DNA from: Ramlibacter tataouinensis
GTDB lineage: Bacteria; Pseudomonadota; Gammaproteobacteria; Burkholderiales; Burkholderiaceae_C
Direction: 5' to 3'
Assembly (NCBI RefSeq): GCF_001580455.1
Contig: NZ_CP010951.1
Location: 2,815,001 to 2,879,000 of the forward strand
Length of the DNA stretch: 64,000 nt
Shown here: positions 44,807-53,466 of the stretch, piece by piece
Layout of the letters: each line of letters starts with the position of its first letter
Numbering within the stretch: position 1 is the stretch's first letter
Translations under genes and position numbers: made by a program
The notes under the pieces: generated by a model
Told to the model about the DNA's origin: nothing
The model's database searches: none
The model's input: only the letters and a program-made list of their open reading frames with translations

Positions 44807-46015
44807 ATGCACAAGAAGACATTTTCAACAGAAGATTCCATGCCGTCGAACCGACCGCCCGCCCTCGATGTCTCGCGCCGCGCGTTGCTTGCTGCGGCCG
44901 CAGGTGCCGTTGCCGTGCCTGGTACTGCACTCGCGCAGGGCAAGCCGGACGCTGCGGCCCTGCAGGCCAAAACCGACATCCTCATCGGCCAGAGCGCGCC
45001 GTTGACCGGGCCGTTGGCGCCCCTCTTGAAGGCGTGGCTGGCGGGGGGGCAGGTGGCCATCGACGAGGTGAACCGCCGCGGCGGTATCAACTGACGCAAG
45101 GTCAAGCTGCTGCTGGTCGACGACGCCTTCGACCCCAAGCGTGCACTCGAAAACGCCAAGTCCCTCGTCGATGAAAAAGGGGTCGCCGCCCTGTTCGGTT
45201 TCGTCGGCACCGCGGCAGCGGGGGCGGTGCTGCCCTACGTCGCAGAAAAGCGGGTGCCGCTCATCGCGGTCCTCTCGGGCAGCCCCGCCTTGCGCACCCA
45301 GCACCACCCGTACTTCTTCACCACCACGGCCAGCTACGCCGATGAAGTGGCGCGAATGGTGCGCAACCTCAAGGCCGTTGGGTCCACTGACATCGCCATC
45401 GTCTACCAGAACGCCGAGTTCAACCGCCCGACGCTGGCCGTGGCGGAAAAAGTAATCCGCGAGGAAGGCGCGAAAGTCACGGCGAGCAGGCCGCTCGAGG
45501 CCAACGGCGCCGACGCTGTGGCGGTGGCGCAAGGCCTGGCGGCCCTGCGCCCGCATGCGGTGATCATGATCGCGTCCGGGCCGTCCGCGACGACCTACGT
45601 CAAGGCCCACCGCGCCCACCTCGGCGTGCCGATCTACACGTCTTCGGTGTCGATCGGCTCCTCGGGGCTGAAGGCGCTCGGCGACGACGCCCGCGGTCTG
45701 GCGATCTCGCAGGTCATACCCTATCCCTGGCGCGCGACCACGCCGCTGGCCCGCGACTTCAACCTCGAGATGGAAAAGCTGGGCAAGCCGGTCGACTACG
45801 ACCATTTCGCCGGTTACATCAACGCCAGGGTGCTCATCGCCGGCTTGCGGGCGGCCGGCAAGCAGATCACGCCGGTCAGCCTCAAAGAAGGGATGGAGAA
45901 GCTGAGCAAGCTCGACGTGGGCGGCCACACCTTCAGCTACAGCCCGGACAACCACCATGGCACGAACTTTGTCGAGATCACGGTGGTCGGCCCGAACGGA
46001 AATTTCATCCGATAG
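44807..46015 (+). pseudogene. ABC transporter substrate-binding protein (LIV type) interrupted by an in-frame TGA
   Basis: The reading frame codes for a typical Peripla_BP_6 / LivK-like branched-chain amino acid or amide binding protein, with a twin-Arg-like signal (SRRALLAAAAGAVAVPGTA) and the segments LIGQSAPLTGPLAPLLKAWL and GVAALFGFVGTAAAGAVLPY. At 45092-45094 the sequence gives TGA between GGIN and RKVKLLLVDDAFDP, where the family normally has Gly (one base from GGA). The frame is otherwise open for about 920 more bases with family-like sequence to 46015. No frameshift is needed, so it is a single nonsense change or a sequencing error. No permease or ATPase gene is adjacent. Starts at 44807 (AGGA upstream) and 44840 are both possible. 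Confidence 0.87.
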
Positions 46016-46086
46016 GCGGCCCAACGGGCGATGTTCGCGGGCGCGTTTGGTGCGGTCAATCTGCACTCCGCCGACCGGACGGCTCG

Positions 46087-47175
46087 CTACCTTTTCCGAG
46101 TGCTGGGTTCGAGCATCACCGGTGCGGTGGGAATGGCCTCCTGCGGGGGCGGCTTCGTGGCATCCCAGAGGGTTTCCGCATCGAACGCAGAAAATTTGCT
46201 GGTCTCAGTTGCACCTCTGAAGCCCTGTCCGGGAGCCGCCGCATTGCGCCGCTGGGTGGTGACTGCGCCGGCGTAGTACAAGCATGCCAGGTCTCGCTCG
46301 AGACGCAATCTCGGCAACGCTGTCCTGCGCTCCAATTCGTCCAGGTCTGCAGGGTGCGCCGACAGTTCGCACAGGATCAGGAGCTGCGAATCGCGCAGCA
46401 ATCGCAAAGGCACCCGTGGCACTCTGCGGTAGTAGATGGTGAGCTGCCGGTACTTCGCCGGGATGACGTTCCGTCCGGTGTGCTGCGCGTAAGTCCACGC
46501 CAGCTCCGCCGGGGTGGTTTGCACGAAATTCTCCGGCAGGGCATGCGCGGCGGCCGGGCGCCGATTCCAGTCTGCTTCCCACAGCGTCTCAGGATGCACC
46601 TTCGGGAAGAACGCCGCCTTGCCCTGATTGAGGTCGATCACTGCGAGCAGGCGCCCTTGGAGATTGACGTGATAGACACCGCCGCGCATCCGGTCGATGT
46701 TCCCGGCGATCACCGCGCCCAGCACAAACTGAGCACGACGCTGCCCCAGCCAGGTCTCAAACTGCAGCAGTGCTCCTTCTATGCTGGCCGGTGACAGCGG
46801 ATTGAACCGCCAGTGCGGCTCGAAGTCGGGTGCCAGCGGCGTCGCGAATGCAATCGGGCGATCGACTTCGGCAAGGTCCAGGCGCAGTGCTTTTTCGGTT
46901 GGAACGCCTGGGGCCACACGCAGGTTGCCATCCGGCAGTGCGCGCACATTGGCACCATTGATCCACCAGGCGTCGGCCTCGGTGAAAGAGCAGATGTTCC
47001 AGTCTGGCTTTGCGTCACGTGGTACCAGGCAAGCCTCGAGCATCTTTCGATCAAGAGGACTGAAGCCAAACATGCCGAGACCGAAGACCGGCTGTTCGTG
47101 GTGGCCCGGGGCCCCGAGTTGTGATTGGCTCAAAGTACTGCGGCGTCCGGTTGCCTGAGGCTCCACCCTTGTCAC
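46087..47175 (-). CDS. Hypothetical protein, downstream member of an orphan pair
   Basis: About 362 residues from a GTG at 47175; ATG 47073 (MFGFSPLDRKM) is an alternative that keeps all recognisable sequence. The protein is soluble with no signal peptide or membrane segment. Motif-like stretches include FTEADAWWINGANVRALPDG and PKVHPETLWEADWNRRPAAA, and the C-terminal part has a possible winged-helix-like segment (LCELSAHPADLDELERRTAL). No family was recognised. Its start is close to the stop of the gene upstream (47196), so the two are likely co-transcribed. It is convergent with the broken binding-protein gene. Confidence 0.68.
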   Translation of the reverse strand: MTRVEPQATGRRSTLSQSQLGAPGHHEQPVFGLGMFGFSPLDRKMLEACLVPRDAKPDWNICSFTEADAWWINGANVRALPDGNLRVAPGVPTEKALRLDLAEVDRPIAFATPLAPDFEPHWRFNPLSPASIEGALLQFETWLGQRRAQFVLGAVIAGNIDRMRGGVYHVNLQGRLLAVIDLNQGKAAFFPKVHPETLWEADWNRRPAAAHALPENFVQTTPAELAWTYAQHTGRNVIPAKYRQLTIYYRRVPRVPLRLLRDSQLLILCELSAHPADLDELERRTALPRLRLERDLACLYYAGAVTTQRRNAAAPGQGFRGATETSKFSAFDAETLWDATKPPPQEAIPTAPVMLEPSTRKR

Positions 47176-47195
47176 TACCGAAGAAACAACAGGCG

Positions 47196-47864
47196 CTACC
47201 GCAACTTCATGGGCTCGGTGCGCTGAAAGGGATCGCGAGGCGTTGTTGAATGCTGGTGAGCGTCCGCGCTGCGTATGGCCCGCAACTGTTCGAGGTCGGC
47301 GCGTACCTCCGCCTCCCAATCTCGTCTCGCGGAGGGGTCTGTGATTCGCACCGGGCCTTCGATGACTTCGAGTCCTTGCGATCGAACAGGCGCGGGAGTT
47401 ACGGCAGGCACGGGTTCGGTGGGTGAGGCTGTCCAACTACCAGGATGCGGCATGTCCGGACAGCCGGACTCATCCGTCAATTCGAATCGCCAAGAGATCC
47501 CTGTCAACCAGTTCGTCGACAGCGGGTCAAAAATTCTGGCGCGCTTCAGCAGACTTCGCTGCAGTGGAATGGCGTAGTGAAGAAGACGCGGCTCCCAGTG
47601 CTTGACGACGAGCCGAAGGTGTGTGCCCGTTGCACCCGTGCGTGAAGTGCTGGTGAGCACCTCTGCAACGACCCATTTCGAAGGAATACCGTGCCGAATG
47701 AGGGTGTCGCGCAAGACGACCTTCAAGAGTTCTCGGCGGACGTTGGTGCGTGAGGATGTGCCGGTTTGGTTGCCAACCGGAAGAGGAACTGCGAGCTGCG
47801 AGTGGTCGAACTGCGGCGTCGATTGGCGTGTCCCCAACCGGAAAATCTTGGCAATCCACTTCAT
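47196..47864 (-). CDS. Hypothetical protein, upstream member of an orphan pair
   Basis: 222 residues. The N-terminus MKWIAKIFRLG is basic; the middle (about 45-145) is a mixed alpha/beta domain with VVLRDTLIRHGIPSKWVVAE and LRLVVKHWEPRLLHYAIPLQ, and the C-terminus is Pro/Thr-rich then helical (WEAEVRADLEQLRAI). The start at 47864 has GGGAGAAG at good spacing. No known family was recognised. The conserved-looking domain and strong ribosome site support a real gene. Confidence 0.66.
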   Translation of the reverse strand: MKWIAKIFRLGTRQSTPQFDHSQLAVPLPVGNQTGTSSRTNVRRELLKVVLRDTLIRHGIPSKWVVAEVLTSTSRTGATGTHLRLVVKHWEPRLLHYAIPLQRSLLKRARIFDPLSTNWLTGISWRFELTDESGCPDMPHPGSWTASPTEPVPAVTPAPVRSQGLEVIEGPVRITDPSARRDWEAEVRADLEQLRAIRSADAHQHSTTPRDPFQRTEPMKLR

Positions 47865-48179
47865 CGACTTCTCCCTGCCTGACCTCCTCCCAATGCGCGG
47901 GCCTTACAAGGCTCTTGGCGCGCATCGTCCATTGCAGCAGCTAGTCGCTCGACTCTGAAATGCTTTCTTGCTTTTCCTCAGGTGGATTTCATGCCCCGTG
48001 AGGATGCCTAGCGACCGGGAATCCCGCGTGTGAACGAAGTTCTTTGGTTCGATCAGCTCTCGCGTCTCAGACGAGCACCTAAAAAGCGCACTTTGATGGT
48101 AGCGGCGACCGTCAATTTCGCGTGTAGTCCAGACGAGTTACGTCGATAGGTTTACGGGCAGATGGGCCCAACGGAAAAC
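47865..48179. other. Intergenic region with no recognised gene
   Basis: 315 bases between the orphan pair start and the LuxR regulator stop, both minus strand. It should carry the promoter of the orphan pair. The second half (about 48000-48170) is less GC-rich than the surroundings. No convincing hairpin or coding frame was seen. Confidence 0.4.
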
Positions 48180-49268
48180 TCAGCCCAGGCGCACGTGCGG
48201 CGCTGTCGATCGGACACCTTGGATCTCTGGCACGCCGTGCCGGGCCAATAAGGTCGCGAGCTGCGCCTTGTCCGAAATCTGCAATTTGCTGTACACGCGC
48301 TGAAGAAGCACACGCACGGTCGCTGGCGAGATCTGCAATTGTTTTGCCGTCTCTTTGGACGTCAGGCCTTGGCCAAAGGCCCTTGCGGCCAGTGCTTCCC
48401 GCGGGCTCAGAAGGCGCAAGGGATTCAGCCGGCTGGCAGACAGAAACATCGATGAGTCAATCTGCTTCGCGCTGACACTGATGGCGCGGCCCTGGAAGGT
48501 TTCGGGGCCCCGTCGGGCGAAGTGAGCGTACAAGGCATCCGGCAGGCTGTGACCCTTCCAGCCTGGCCATTCATGCTGCAGCAAGCTGATGAAATCGTCG
48601 CTCGCATAGGCGAGTTGGCCATCGCCGCAGGCAATCGCGCTGGCCGGAGTGACTTCCGTGCCGGTGCTGATGCCGGCATTTCGCAGCCCGTTCAGCCGAT
48701 TGTGTTCGAGCGCTTCGATCAGGTGAGGCATCAATAGCTGGAAGCGTCTGCGCTCGTGTTCGGAGAACTGGTTCTCCGGCTTCGCCCTGAACAAGGATAT
48801 GGTGTTCCAATGACTGGGCGAGCCAGCCTGCGTCATGGCGCCGAGGCCATTGACGTGGTGATAGCGCCGTGTGTACTCCCGCACGGGAGCCAACGCCGGA
48901 TCCGCCAGGAACGTCGGCGAATGAATCATGAATGCGCGGCCCGGATTGGCAACCAACAGGGCCTTGAATGGATCCTGGTTGCTCACCGCCTCCCAATCCC
49001 CTACGAGCTTCTCCGGCTCGTTCTGGAGGTGCACGAACTGCGTCACCGCCGTCCTGCCGCCGAACTCCACTGTCGCCCATCGGCAGGAGTCGAACGAAAC
49101 GGCCGATCGCAAAATGCCGAGTACGAAGTCCAGGAAGGAACCAACTGGCTGTTCACGCGCTGCACGGTATATCTGTAAGATCAAACTGCATCCCTTCCCG
49201 TAGCGGCGCTCATTATGGCTGAGCTCACTGCTGTAGACAGGGTGGACGCGATTCGAACTCGCGTGCAT
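48180..49268 (-). CDS. LuxR-family transcriptional regulator
   Basis: 362 residues. The C-terminal 65 residues form a LuxR-type helix-turn-helix (LLSPREALAARAFGQGLTSK, LQISPATVRVLLQRVYSKL). The first 270 residues are a sensor region with GAF/PAS-like character and no receiver signature, so it is a one-component or solo regulator. Start 49268 is favoured over a GTG five codons upstream. It is divergent from the DsbA-like gene with about 100 bases between them. The ligand is unknown. Confidence 0.88.
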   Translation of the reverse strand: MHASSNRVHPVYSSELSHNERRYGKGCSLILQIYRAAREQPVGSFLDFVLGILRSAVSFDSCRWATVEFGGRTAVTQFVHLQNEPEKLVGDWEAVSNQDPFKALLVANPGRAFMIHSPTFLADPALAPVREYTRRYHHVNGLGAMTQAGSPSHWNTISLFRAKPENQFSEHERRRFQLLMPHLIEALEHNRLNGLRNAGISTGTEVTPASAIACGDGQLAYASDDFISLLQHEWPGWKGHSLPDALYAHFARRGPETFQGRAISVSAKQIDSSMFLSASRLNPLRLLSPREALAARAFGQGLTSKETAKQLQISPATVRVLLQRVYSKLQISDKAQLATLLARHGVPEIQGVRSTAPHVRLG

Positions 49269-49372
49269 TGAGGCACCCGGCACGCCTCGTCACACGGAAC
49301 TGCGCCGCGCTGGGCAGTGACCCGAAAGGGCCTACAGGAGCAGGCGTTCGCGCTGCTGGCTAGACTGCTCCA

Positions 49373-50005
49373 ATGAAGATCGATTTTGTCTCCGATGTCG
49401 CGTGCCCCTGGTGCGCGGTGGGCTTGAATTCGCTGGAGCGCGCGCTGGGGAACCTCGGCGAGGCCGTCGACGTCGAGTTGTATTTCCGACCCTTCGAGCT
49501 CAACCCGCAGATGGGGCCGGAAGGGGAAGATGCCGCCGAGCATCTCTCACGCAAGTACGGTTTGATGCCGGAGCAGTTGGCGCGCAATCGCGCGGTGATC
49601 CGTCAGCGCGGCGCCGAGGTGGGCTTCGAGTTCGGCGATCGCACCCGTGTGTGGAATACCTTCGATGCGCACCGGCTGCTGCATTGGGCGGGGCTCGAAG
49701 GCCGGCAGCGCGATCTGAAACACGCGCTGCTGCGCGCTTACCACGGCCGAGGCGAGAACCCCGGTGCGCAAGACGTGCTGGTGAAGGCAGCGAGCGAAGC
49801 TGGCCTGGATGCCGATCGCGCGCGCGACGTGCTCGAGTCCGGGCGCTACGCAGACGAGGTGCGCGCCGAGGAGCGCCACTGGCAGCAGCTCGGCATCCAC
49901 TCCGTGCCTTCGGTCATCGTCAACGACCGCCACCTGATCCAGGGCGGCCAGCCGCCCGAGGTGTTCGAGCAGGCATTGCGCCAGCTCGCGGGCCTGAGCG
50001 CCTGA
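49373..50005 (+). CDS. FrnE-like DsbA-family thiol oxidoreductase
   Basis: 210 residues. The thioredoxin-fold active site CPWC sits at Cys11 and Cys14 right after the first strand (MKIDFVSDVACPWC), the helical insertion follows, and the cis-Pro loop is visible in GIHSVPSVIVNDRHLIQGGQ. No signal peptide, so it acts in the cytoplasm, as is usual for the FrnE/polyketide-synthesis-associated subgroup. These proteins are often linked to oxidative stress or thiol isomerisation. It stands between the divergent LuxR gene and a small convergent gene. Confidence 0.92.
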   Translation: MKIDFVSDVACPWCAVGLNSLERALGNLGEAVDVELYFRPFELNPQMGPEGEDAAEHLSRKYGLMPEQLARNRAVIRQRGAEVGFEFGDRTRVWNTFDAHRLLHWAGLEGRQRDLKHALLRAYHGRGENPGAQDVLVKAASEAGLDADRARDVLESGRYADEVRAEERHWQQLGIHSVPSVIVNDRHLIQGGQPPEVFEQALRQLAGLSA

Positions 50006-50029
50006 GCGCCTGAGGTCCAAGCGCGAAGT

Positions 50030-50200
50030 TCAGTAGTCGGCGCGCATCAGGCGCCTGGCCCGGGCGCTGAGGTGCTCGGGCAGCATCTCATTGATCTCGC
50101 TGCGGGTTGCCGGAGCGAACGCAGCACGGAAGAAGGCTTCGAATGACGCGAAGACTTGCTCGATGAAGCGCGAGAAGCCGTTGGCGACGAGTGCGGTCAT
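50030..50200 (-). CDS. Small hypothetical protein (56 aa)
   Basis: 56 residues with amphipathic helices (FSRFIEQVFASFEAFFRAAF) and a basic C-terminus. The start at 50200 has AAAGGAAC upstream, and the frame is preceded by an unusually AT-rich leader, both of which support a real gene. Aromatic-rich helices could associate with membranes or a partner. No family recognised. Convergent with the DsbA-like gene, whose stop is 24 bases away. Confidence 0.6.
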   Translation of the reverse strand: MTALVANGFSRFIEQVFASFEAFFRAAFAPATRSEINEMLPEHLSARARRLMRADY

Positions 50201-50294
50201 GGTTCTGTTCCTTTCCTGGTGAGATTGCCTGTGTTCTTGAGCAAATGTTAGGGTTACCACTGATATTTGGCTACTTTTGTTTTGTGATGACTAC

Positions 50295-50309
50295 TATTCA
50301 CCATGAATA
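50295..50309. promoter_or_regulatory. TATTCA-CCA-TGAATA palindrome in an AT-rich leader
   Basis: A perfect 6-base inverted repeat with a 3-base spacer, about 95 bases upstream of the small gene's start. The flanking 50225-50310 region is markedly AT-rich against the local background, as expected for a promoter with an operator. Confidence 0.4.
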
Positions 50310-50447
50310 TGGTTCGGCGGGGTCAACCAGCAGGATGCGACTGCTAGCCAGGTCCTAGCCTCGGTAGGCCCCGACAGTCGTTGCGTGGTCAAGCCAAGGC
50401 GCTTGGCAAGCACCGTGAAGGCGCCCGGCGCCAGTGTCGGCTGATCT

Positions 50448-51248
50448 TTACTTTGCTCCCGCGGCTTCCAGCAGGCGCACCATCTCCTGGTACCCCCGCG
50501 CCCGGGCGAGCTGCAGCGGCGTCTGTCCGTTCCGGTCCGCCAGATTCCGGTTGGCACCCGCCTCGATCAGCGCCTTCAGCGTGTCGCGGTGGCGCGGGCC
50601 GCCATCCCCCAGCACGATGGATTCGATCAAGGCCGTCCAGTGCAGGTTGTTGACGTGGTCCAGCGGGGCGCCAGCCGCGATCAGCTGGCGCACGACGCCC
50701 GCGTGGCCGAGGTGCGCCGCGGCAATGAGGGCCGTGCCGTCGTAGCGGCTCGTGATCTGCTTCGCACTGGCACCCAGCGACAGTAGCAGCCGAAGTGTCT
50801 CCTCGTCATTCGCCACGGCCGCGATCGTCACGGCGTCGTAGCGGTCGCCCTCCAGCAGGTTCAGGTTGGCGCCCGCCTCGGCGAGTGCGCGGATGACTTC
50901 GCGCTGCCGCGCGAAGGTCGCGACGTGCAGAGGGGTGCGCCCGTGCCCGTCCCGGGCATCCAGCCCCCGGGGGTCCGCTGCAGCCAGGCGCCGCACGGCA
51001 GCGGCGTCACCTCGCCATGCCGCGGCATGCAGGCCGGCGTACGCGGCAGCCTCCATCGGCGCAGGGGCGACCTGCGCGACGATCGCAAACGGCGGTCCGA
51101 AGCCCGCTGCGTCGGCCGCGATCCTGACGCCAGCGAGCGGGTTGACCAGCTCCAGCGACAGGGTCCGCTCATTGCGCGCAGATTGCGCCTGGACCGAAGC
51201 GGCCGCCAGTGCCAAGGCGGAGACCATCAGGGTGAGTTGACGCGCCAT
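50448..51248 (-). CDS. Secreted ankyrin-repeat protein
   Basis: About 266 residues with a signal peptide (MARQLTLMVSALALAAASVQ). Residues 70-265 contain about five or six ankyrin repeats (GLHAAAWRGDAAAVRRLAAA, TPLHVATFARQREVIRALAE, TPLQLARARGYQEMVRLLEA). In bacteria such periplasmic ankyrin proteins often act as partners or inhibitors of enzymes. Start 51248 is chosen; 51257 is also possible. It follows the acyltransferase/carrier fusion by 62 bases on the same strand, so it may be part of that transcript. Confidence 0.87.
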   Translation of the reverse strand: MARQLTLMVSALALAAASVQAQSARNERTLSLELVNPLAGVRIAADAAGFGPPFAIVAQVAPAPMEAAAYAGLHAAAWRGDAAAVRRLAAADPRGLDARDGHGRTPLHVATFARQREVIRALAEAGANLNLLEGDRYDAVTIAAVANDEETLRLLLSLGASAKQITSRYDGTALIAAAHLGHAGVVRQLIAAGAPLDHVNNLHWTALIESIVLGDGGPRHRDTLKALIEAGANRNLADRNGQTPLQLARARGYQEMVRLLEAAGAK

Positions 51249-51310
51249 CCGTGGCATTCTGTCGCATCCACCATCAAGCGCGCCTTTCGCGGCAGCGACT
51301 TGGGCGATTG

Positions 51311-52300
51311 TCACCGGCGCCGCATCGCCGCGCGCTGCCGCGCCAGGCTCAAGGCCGCGCCGTCCGACGCGCCGCCGTAGTGGGCGGCAAGCGCGGCGAC
51401 CGTGGGAAAGCGGAAAACGTCCAGTGCGTCGGCCGCAATCCCGCAGCGTTCACCGAGCCGCCGGCTCAACTGGATGGCTTTGAGCGAGGTGCCGCCCAGG
51501 TCGAAGAAATTGCCGCTGCGGGGCACATCAGCGAGTGACAGCACCTCGCGCATGGCTGCAACGATGTCGGATTCGAGCGTCGCGGTGTCCACGGACGAGT
51601 CCGCTTTTGCCGTCGGGGCGCTGGTTTCGCGTGCCTCGACAGCAGCGGCAAGCGTGTCAGCCCCAGAGGCTCGTATCAGCGTGGCCGGCACGCCCAGCGC
51701 GGTGGCGCCGGCCGGCACATCGCAGTGCACCAGCGTGTTGGCGCCAATGGTGGCCCCGGCGCCAATGCGCAAGTCGGGCAGGATGCTGGCGTTCGAGCCC
51801 ACATACACGCCGTCTTCCAGCACCACGCGTGCGTTGATGACCGCATTGGGCGCCACCACGCAGCCCTGGCCCACCTGGGAACCATGGCCAACCACGGCGC
51901 CCACCAGCACCACGCTCGACCGCCCCACCGAGGCGGCAGCGCCAATGATCGCGTGCTCGTAGACGCTGACTTCACCGGCAAGTTGGGCGCCGATCAAGTC
52001 AACGCCTGGGTGCACCAACGAAGCGAAGGGAATGCGGAAACCCGCGATGCGCTCGCGTGCGCGGGCGCGGCCGGAGGTGGTGCGGGTGACGAGGTTCGCC
52101 ACTTCGTCGAGCGCCGGATCGGCCTCGCGCAGCAGCTCGAACGAGCCTGCCACCGACAAGTCCATGCGGGTGCTGCCATGCTTGCCGGCGTCGTCGTCGA
52201 GCAGCACGATGCGACGCCAGCGCTCGGTGGCGCGGTTGACCTGCAAGGCCAGGCGCATGCCCTCGCCGTTGCCCACACCGCACAGGAAGAGCGTCCTCAC
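51311..52300 (-). CDS. Fusion of a NeuD/PglD-like acyltransferase and an acyl carrier domain
   Basis: 329 residues starting with GTG at 52300, which overlaps the radical SAM stop by 4 bases (GTGA). Residues 1-90 have the NeuD/PglD N-terminal nucleotide-binding-like part (LFLCGVGNGEGMRLALQVNR). Residues 95-200 show left-handed beta-helix hexapeptide repeats (VVAPNAVINARVVLEDGVYV, IGAGATIGANTLVHCDVPAG). A linker leads to a phosphopantetheine-binding domain at about 245-320 with the attachment site DLGGTSLKAIQL (Ser272). A carrier fused to a hexapeptide acyltransferase is unusual; no adenylation or ketosynthase gene is in the window. The acyl group and acceptor are unknown. Confidence 0.87.
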   Translation of the reverse strand: MRTLFLCGVGNGEGMRLALQVNRATERWRRIVLLDDDAGKHGSTRMDLSVAGSFELLREADPALDEVANLVTRTTSGRARARERIAGFRIPFASLVHPGVDLIGAQLAGEVSVYEHAIIGAAASVGRSSVVLVGAVVGHGSQVGQGCVVAPNAVINARVVLEDGVYVGSNASILPDLRIGAGATIGANTLVHCDVPAGATALGVPATLIRASGADTLAAAVEARETSAPTAKADSSVDTATLESDIVAAMREVLSLADVPRSGNFFDLGGTSLKAIQLSRRLGERCGIAADALDVFRFPTVAALAAHYGGASDGAALSLARQRAAMRRR

Positions 52301-53262
52301 CTGGCAGCACCCAGGTTCAGGCGTTGCCAGGTGGGCTCGACCGGTACCGCTTCGGCTTGCGGCCGCACACGTTCGGCGGCGCCGGTCATCCAGTCGGTGC
52401 ATTTGAGGCAACGCGCCGGGAGTTCGGCGAACTTTCGCTCCAGGTGCAGATCGCGATACCTGCCGAGTTGCGCCCACAGGTTCGAGAGGCTGTCGTGCCA
52501 GGCGTTGCCGGCGCCTTCTTCGCACTCGGTGTCGCCGGGGCAGCGCGGCACCCGGCCGTCCCAGAACACATGCATCATGGTCACGGCCCACGGGCAGGGA
52601 ATGCGCTCGTCGTTCGAGATGCCCAAGCCGGTTTCGAACTGGCCGCCCCAGCTGAGCTGGCGGCGCACCTTCACTACAGCGTTGCGCGCCAACCAGTAGG
52701 CTTTGTATTCACCGACCTCGTGGGCGTTGTCATCCATGGTGATGAACTGCACCTGGATGGCCAGCTTCGAGCCGGTCTCGTCGCGCCGCGCCAGCAGGCG
52801 TTCGACGTTGCCATAAACGACATCGCGGTCGGCCTTCACGCGGTACTTCTCGAAGGACGCCTTGGAGAAACCATCGACGCCGAAGACGATGAGGTGCGCG
52901 CCTGAATGGAGGATCGCCTCGTCGAGGCCGGGGGCAAGCAACATGCCGTTGGTATTGATGTTCATCGACTTCAAGCCCACCGACCGGCCGTAGTCGAGGC
53001 ATTTCAGCAGCAGCTCCGGCTCCAACAAGGGCTCGCCGCAGAACGAGAACCAGCATTCGGTCCTGGGTGAGATGGCTGCGATCTCGTCGGCACACTTCTG
53101 CCACAGCGCGAAGGGCATCGTGCCCTTGGGCCGCTTCATCGAGGGGTGGTGGCACATCGAACAGGCCAGGTTGCATTCGGCGCAAAGCTCGACGGCGAAT
53201 TTCCTTGGGAAGGCAAACTTGCCCAGGGTGGCGGCAATGCTTTCGAGTTCGGTGGAGGCCAT
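52297..53262 (-). CDS. Radical SAM/SPASM-like enzyme
   Basis: 321 residues. The radical SAM cluster motif CNLACSMC lies at Cys30, Cys34 and Cys37, followed by CWFSFCGEPLLEPELLLKC and strands typical of a partial TIM barrel (MNINTNGMLL). The C-terminal region has further Cys (CPWAVTMM, RCPGDTEC, CLKCTDWM), consistent with SPASM-type auxiliary clusters. The ATG at 53262 has AGGAGA at good spacing. It is translationally coupled to the acyltransferase/carrier gene. It may modify a peptide, sugar or carrier-bound substrate; no precursor peptide was recognised. Confidence 0.9.
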   Translation of the reverse strand: MASTELESIAATLGKFAFPRKFAVELCAECNLACSMCHHPSMKRPKGTMPFALWQKCADEIAAISPRTECWFSFCGEPLLEPELLLKCLDYGRSVGLKSMNINTNGMLLAPGLDEAILHSGAHLIVFGVDGFSKASFEKYRVKADRDVVYGNVERLLARRDETGSKLAIQVQFITMDDNAHEVGEYKAYWLARNAVVKVRRQLSWGGQFETGLGISNDERIPCPWAVTMMHVFWDGRVPRCPGDTECEEGAGNAWHDSLSNLWAQLGRYRDLHLERKFAELPARCLKCTDWMTGAAERVRPQAEAVPVEPTWQRLNLGAAR

Positions 53263-53466
53263 GGTGCATCTCCTGAGAGGTGGAACGCGACGCCCTGTGC
53301 GGGTGGGATTCCAATCCACACCCAGCGTCACGCAGCCTAATCAACCCAGTGATCCAGTGGGGTCATGGAACGCCAGCTTCGACCGAATGTTTGATCTCTG
53401 TCAGGGGTTCTTCGCCAGCGTCCGAACTGCAGAAGCCAGCAGTGGCCCTGGCTCATGCGTGGTGGC

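Noticed and set aside
45092..45094. Selenocysteine codon in the binding protein
   Set aside because: The family has Gly at this position with no redox role, and no SECIS-like stem was apparent directly after the codon.
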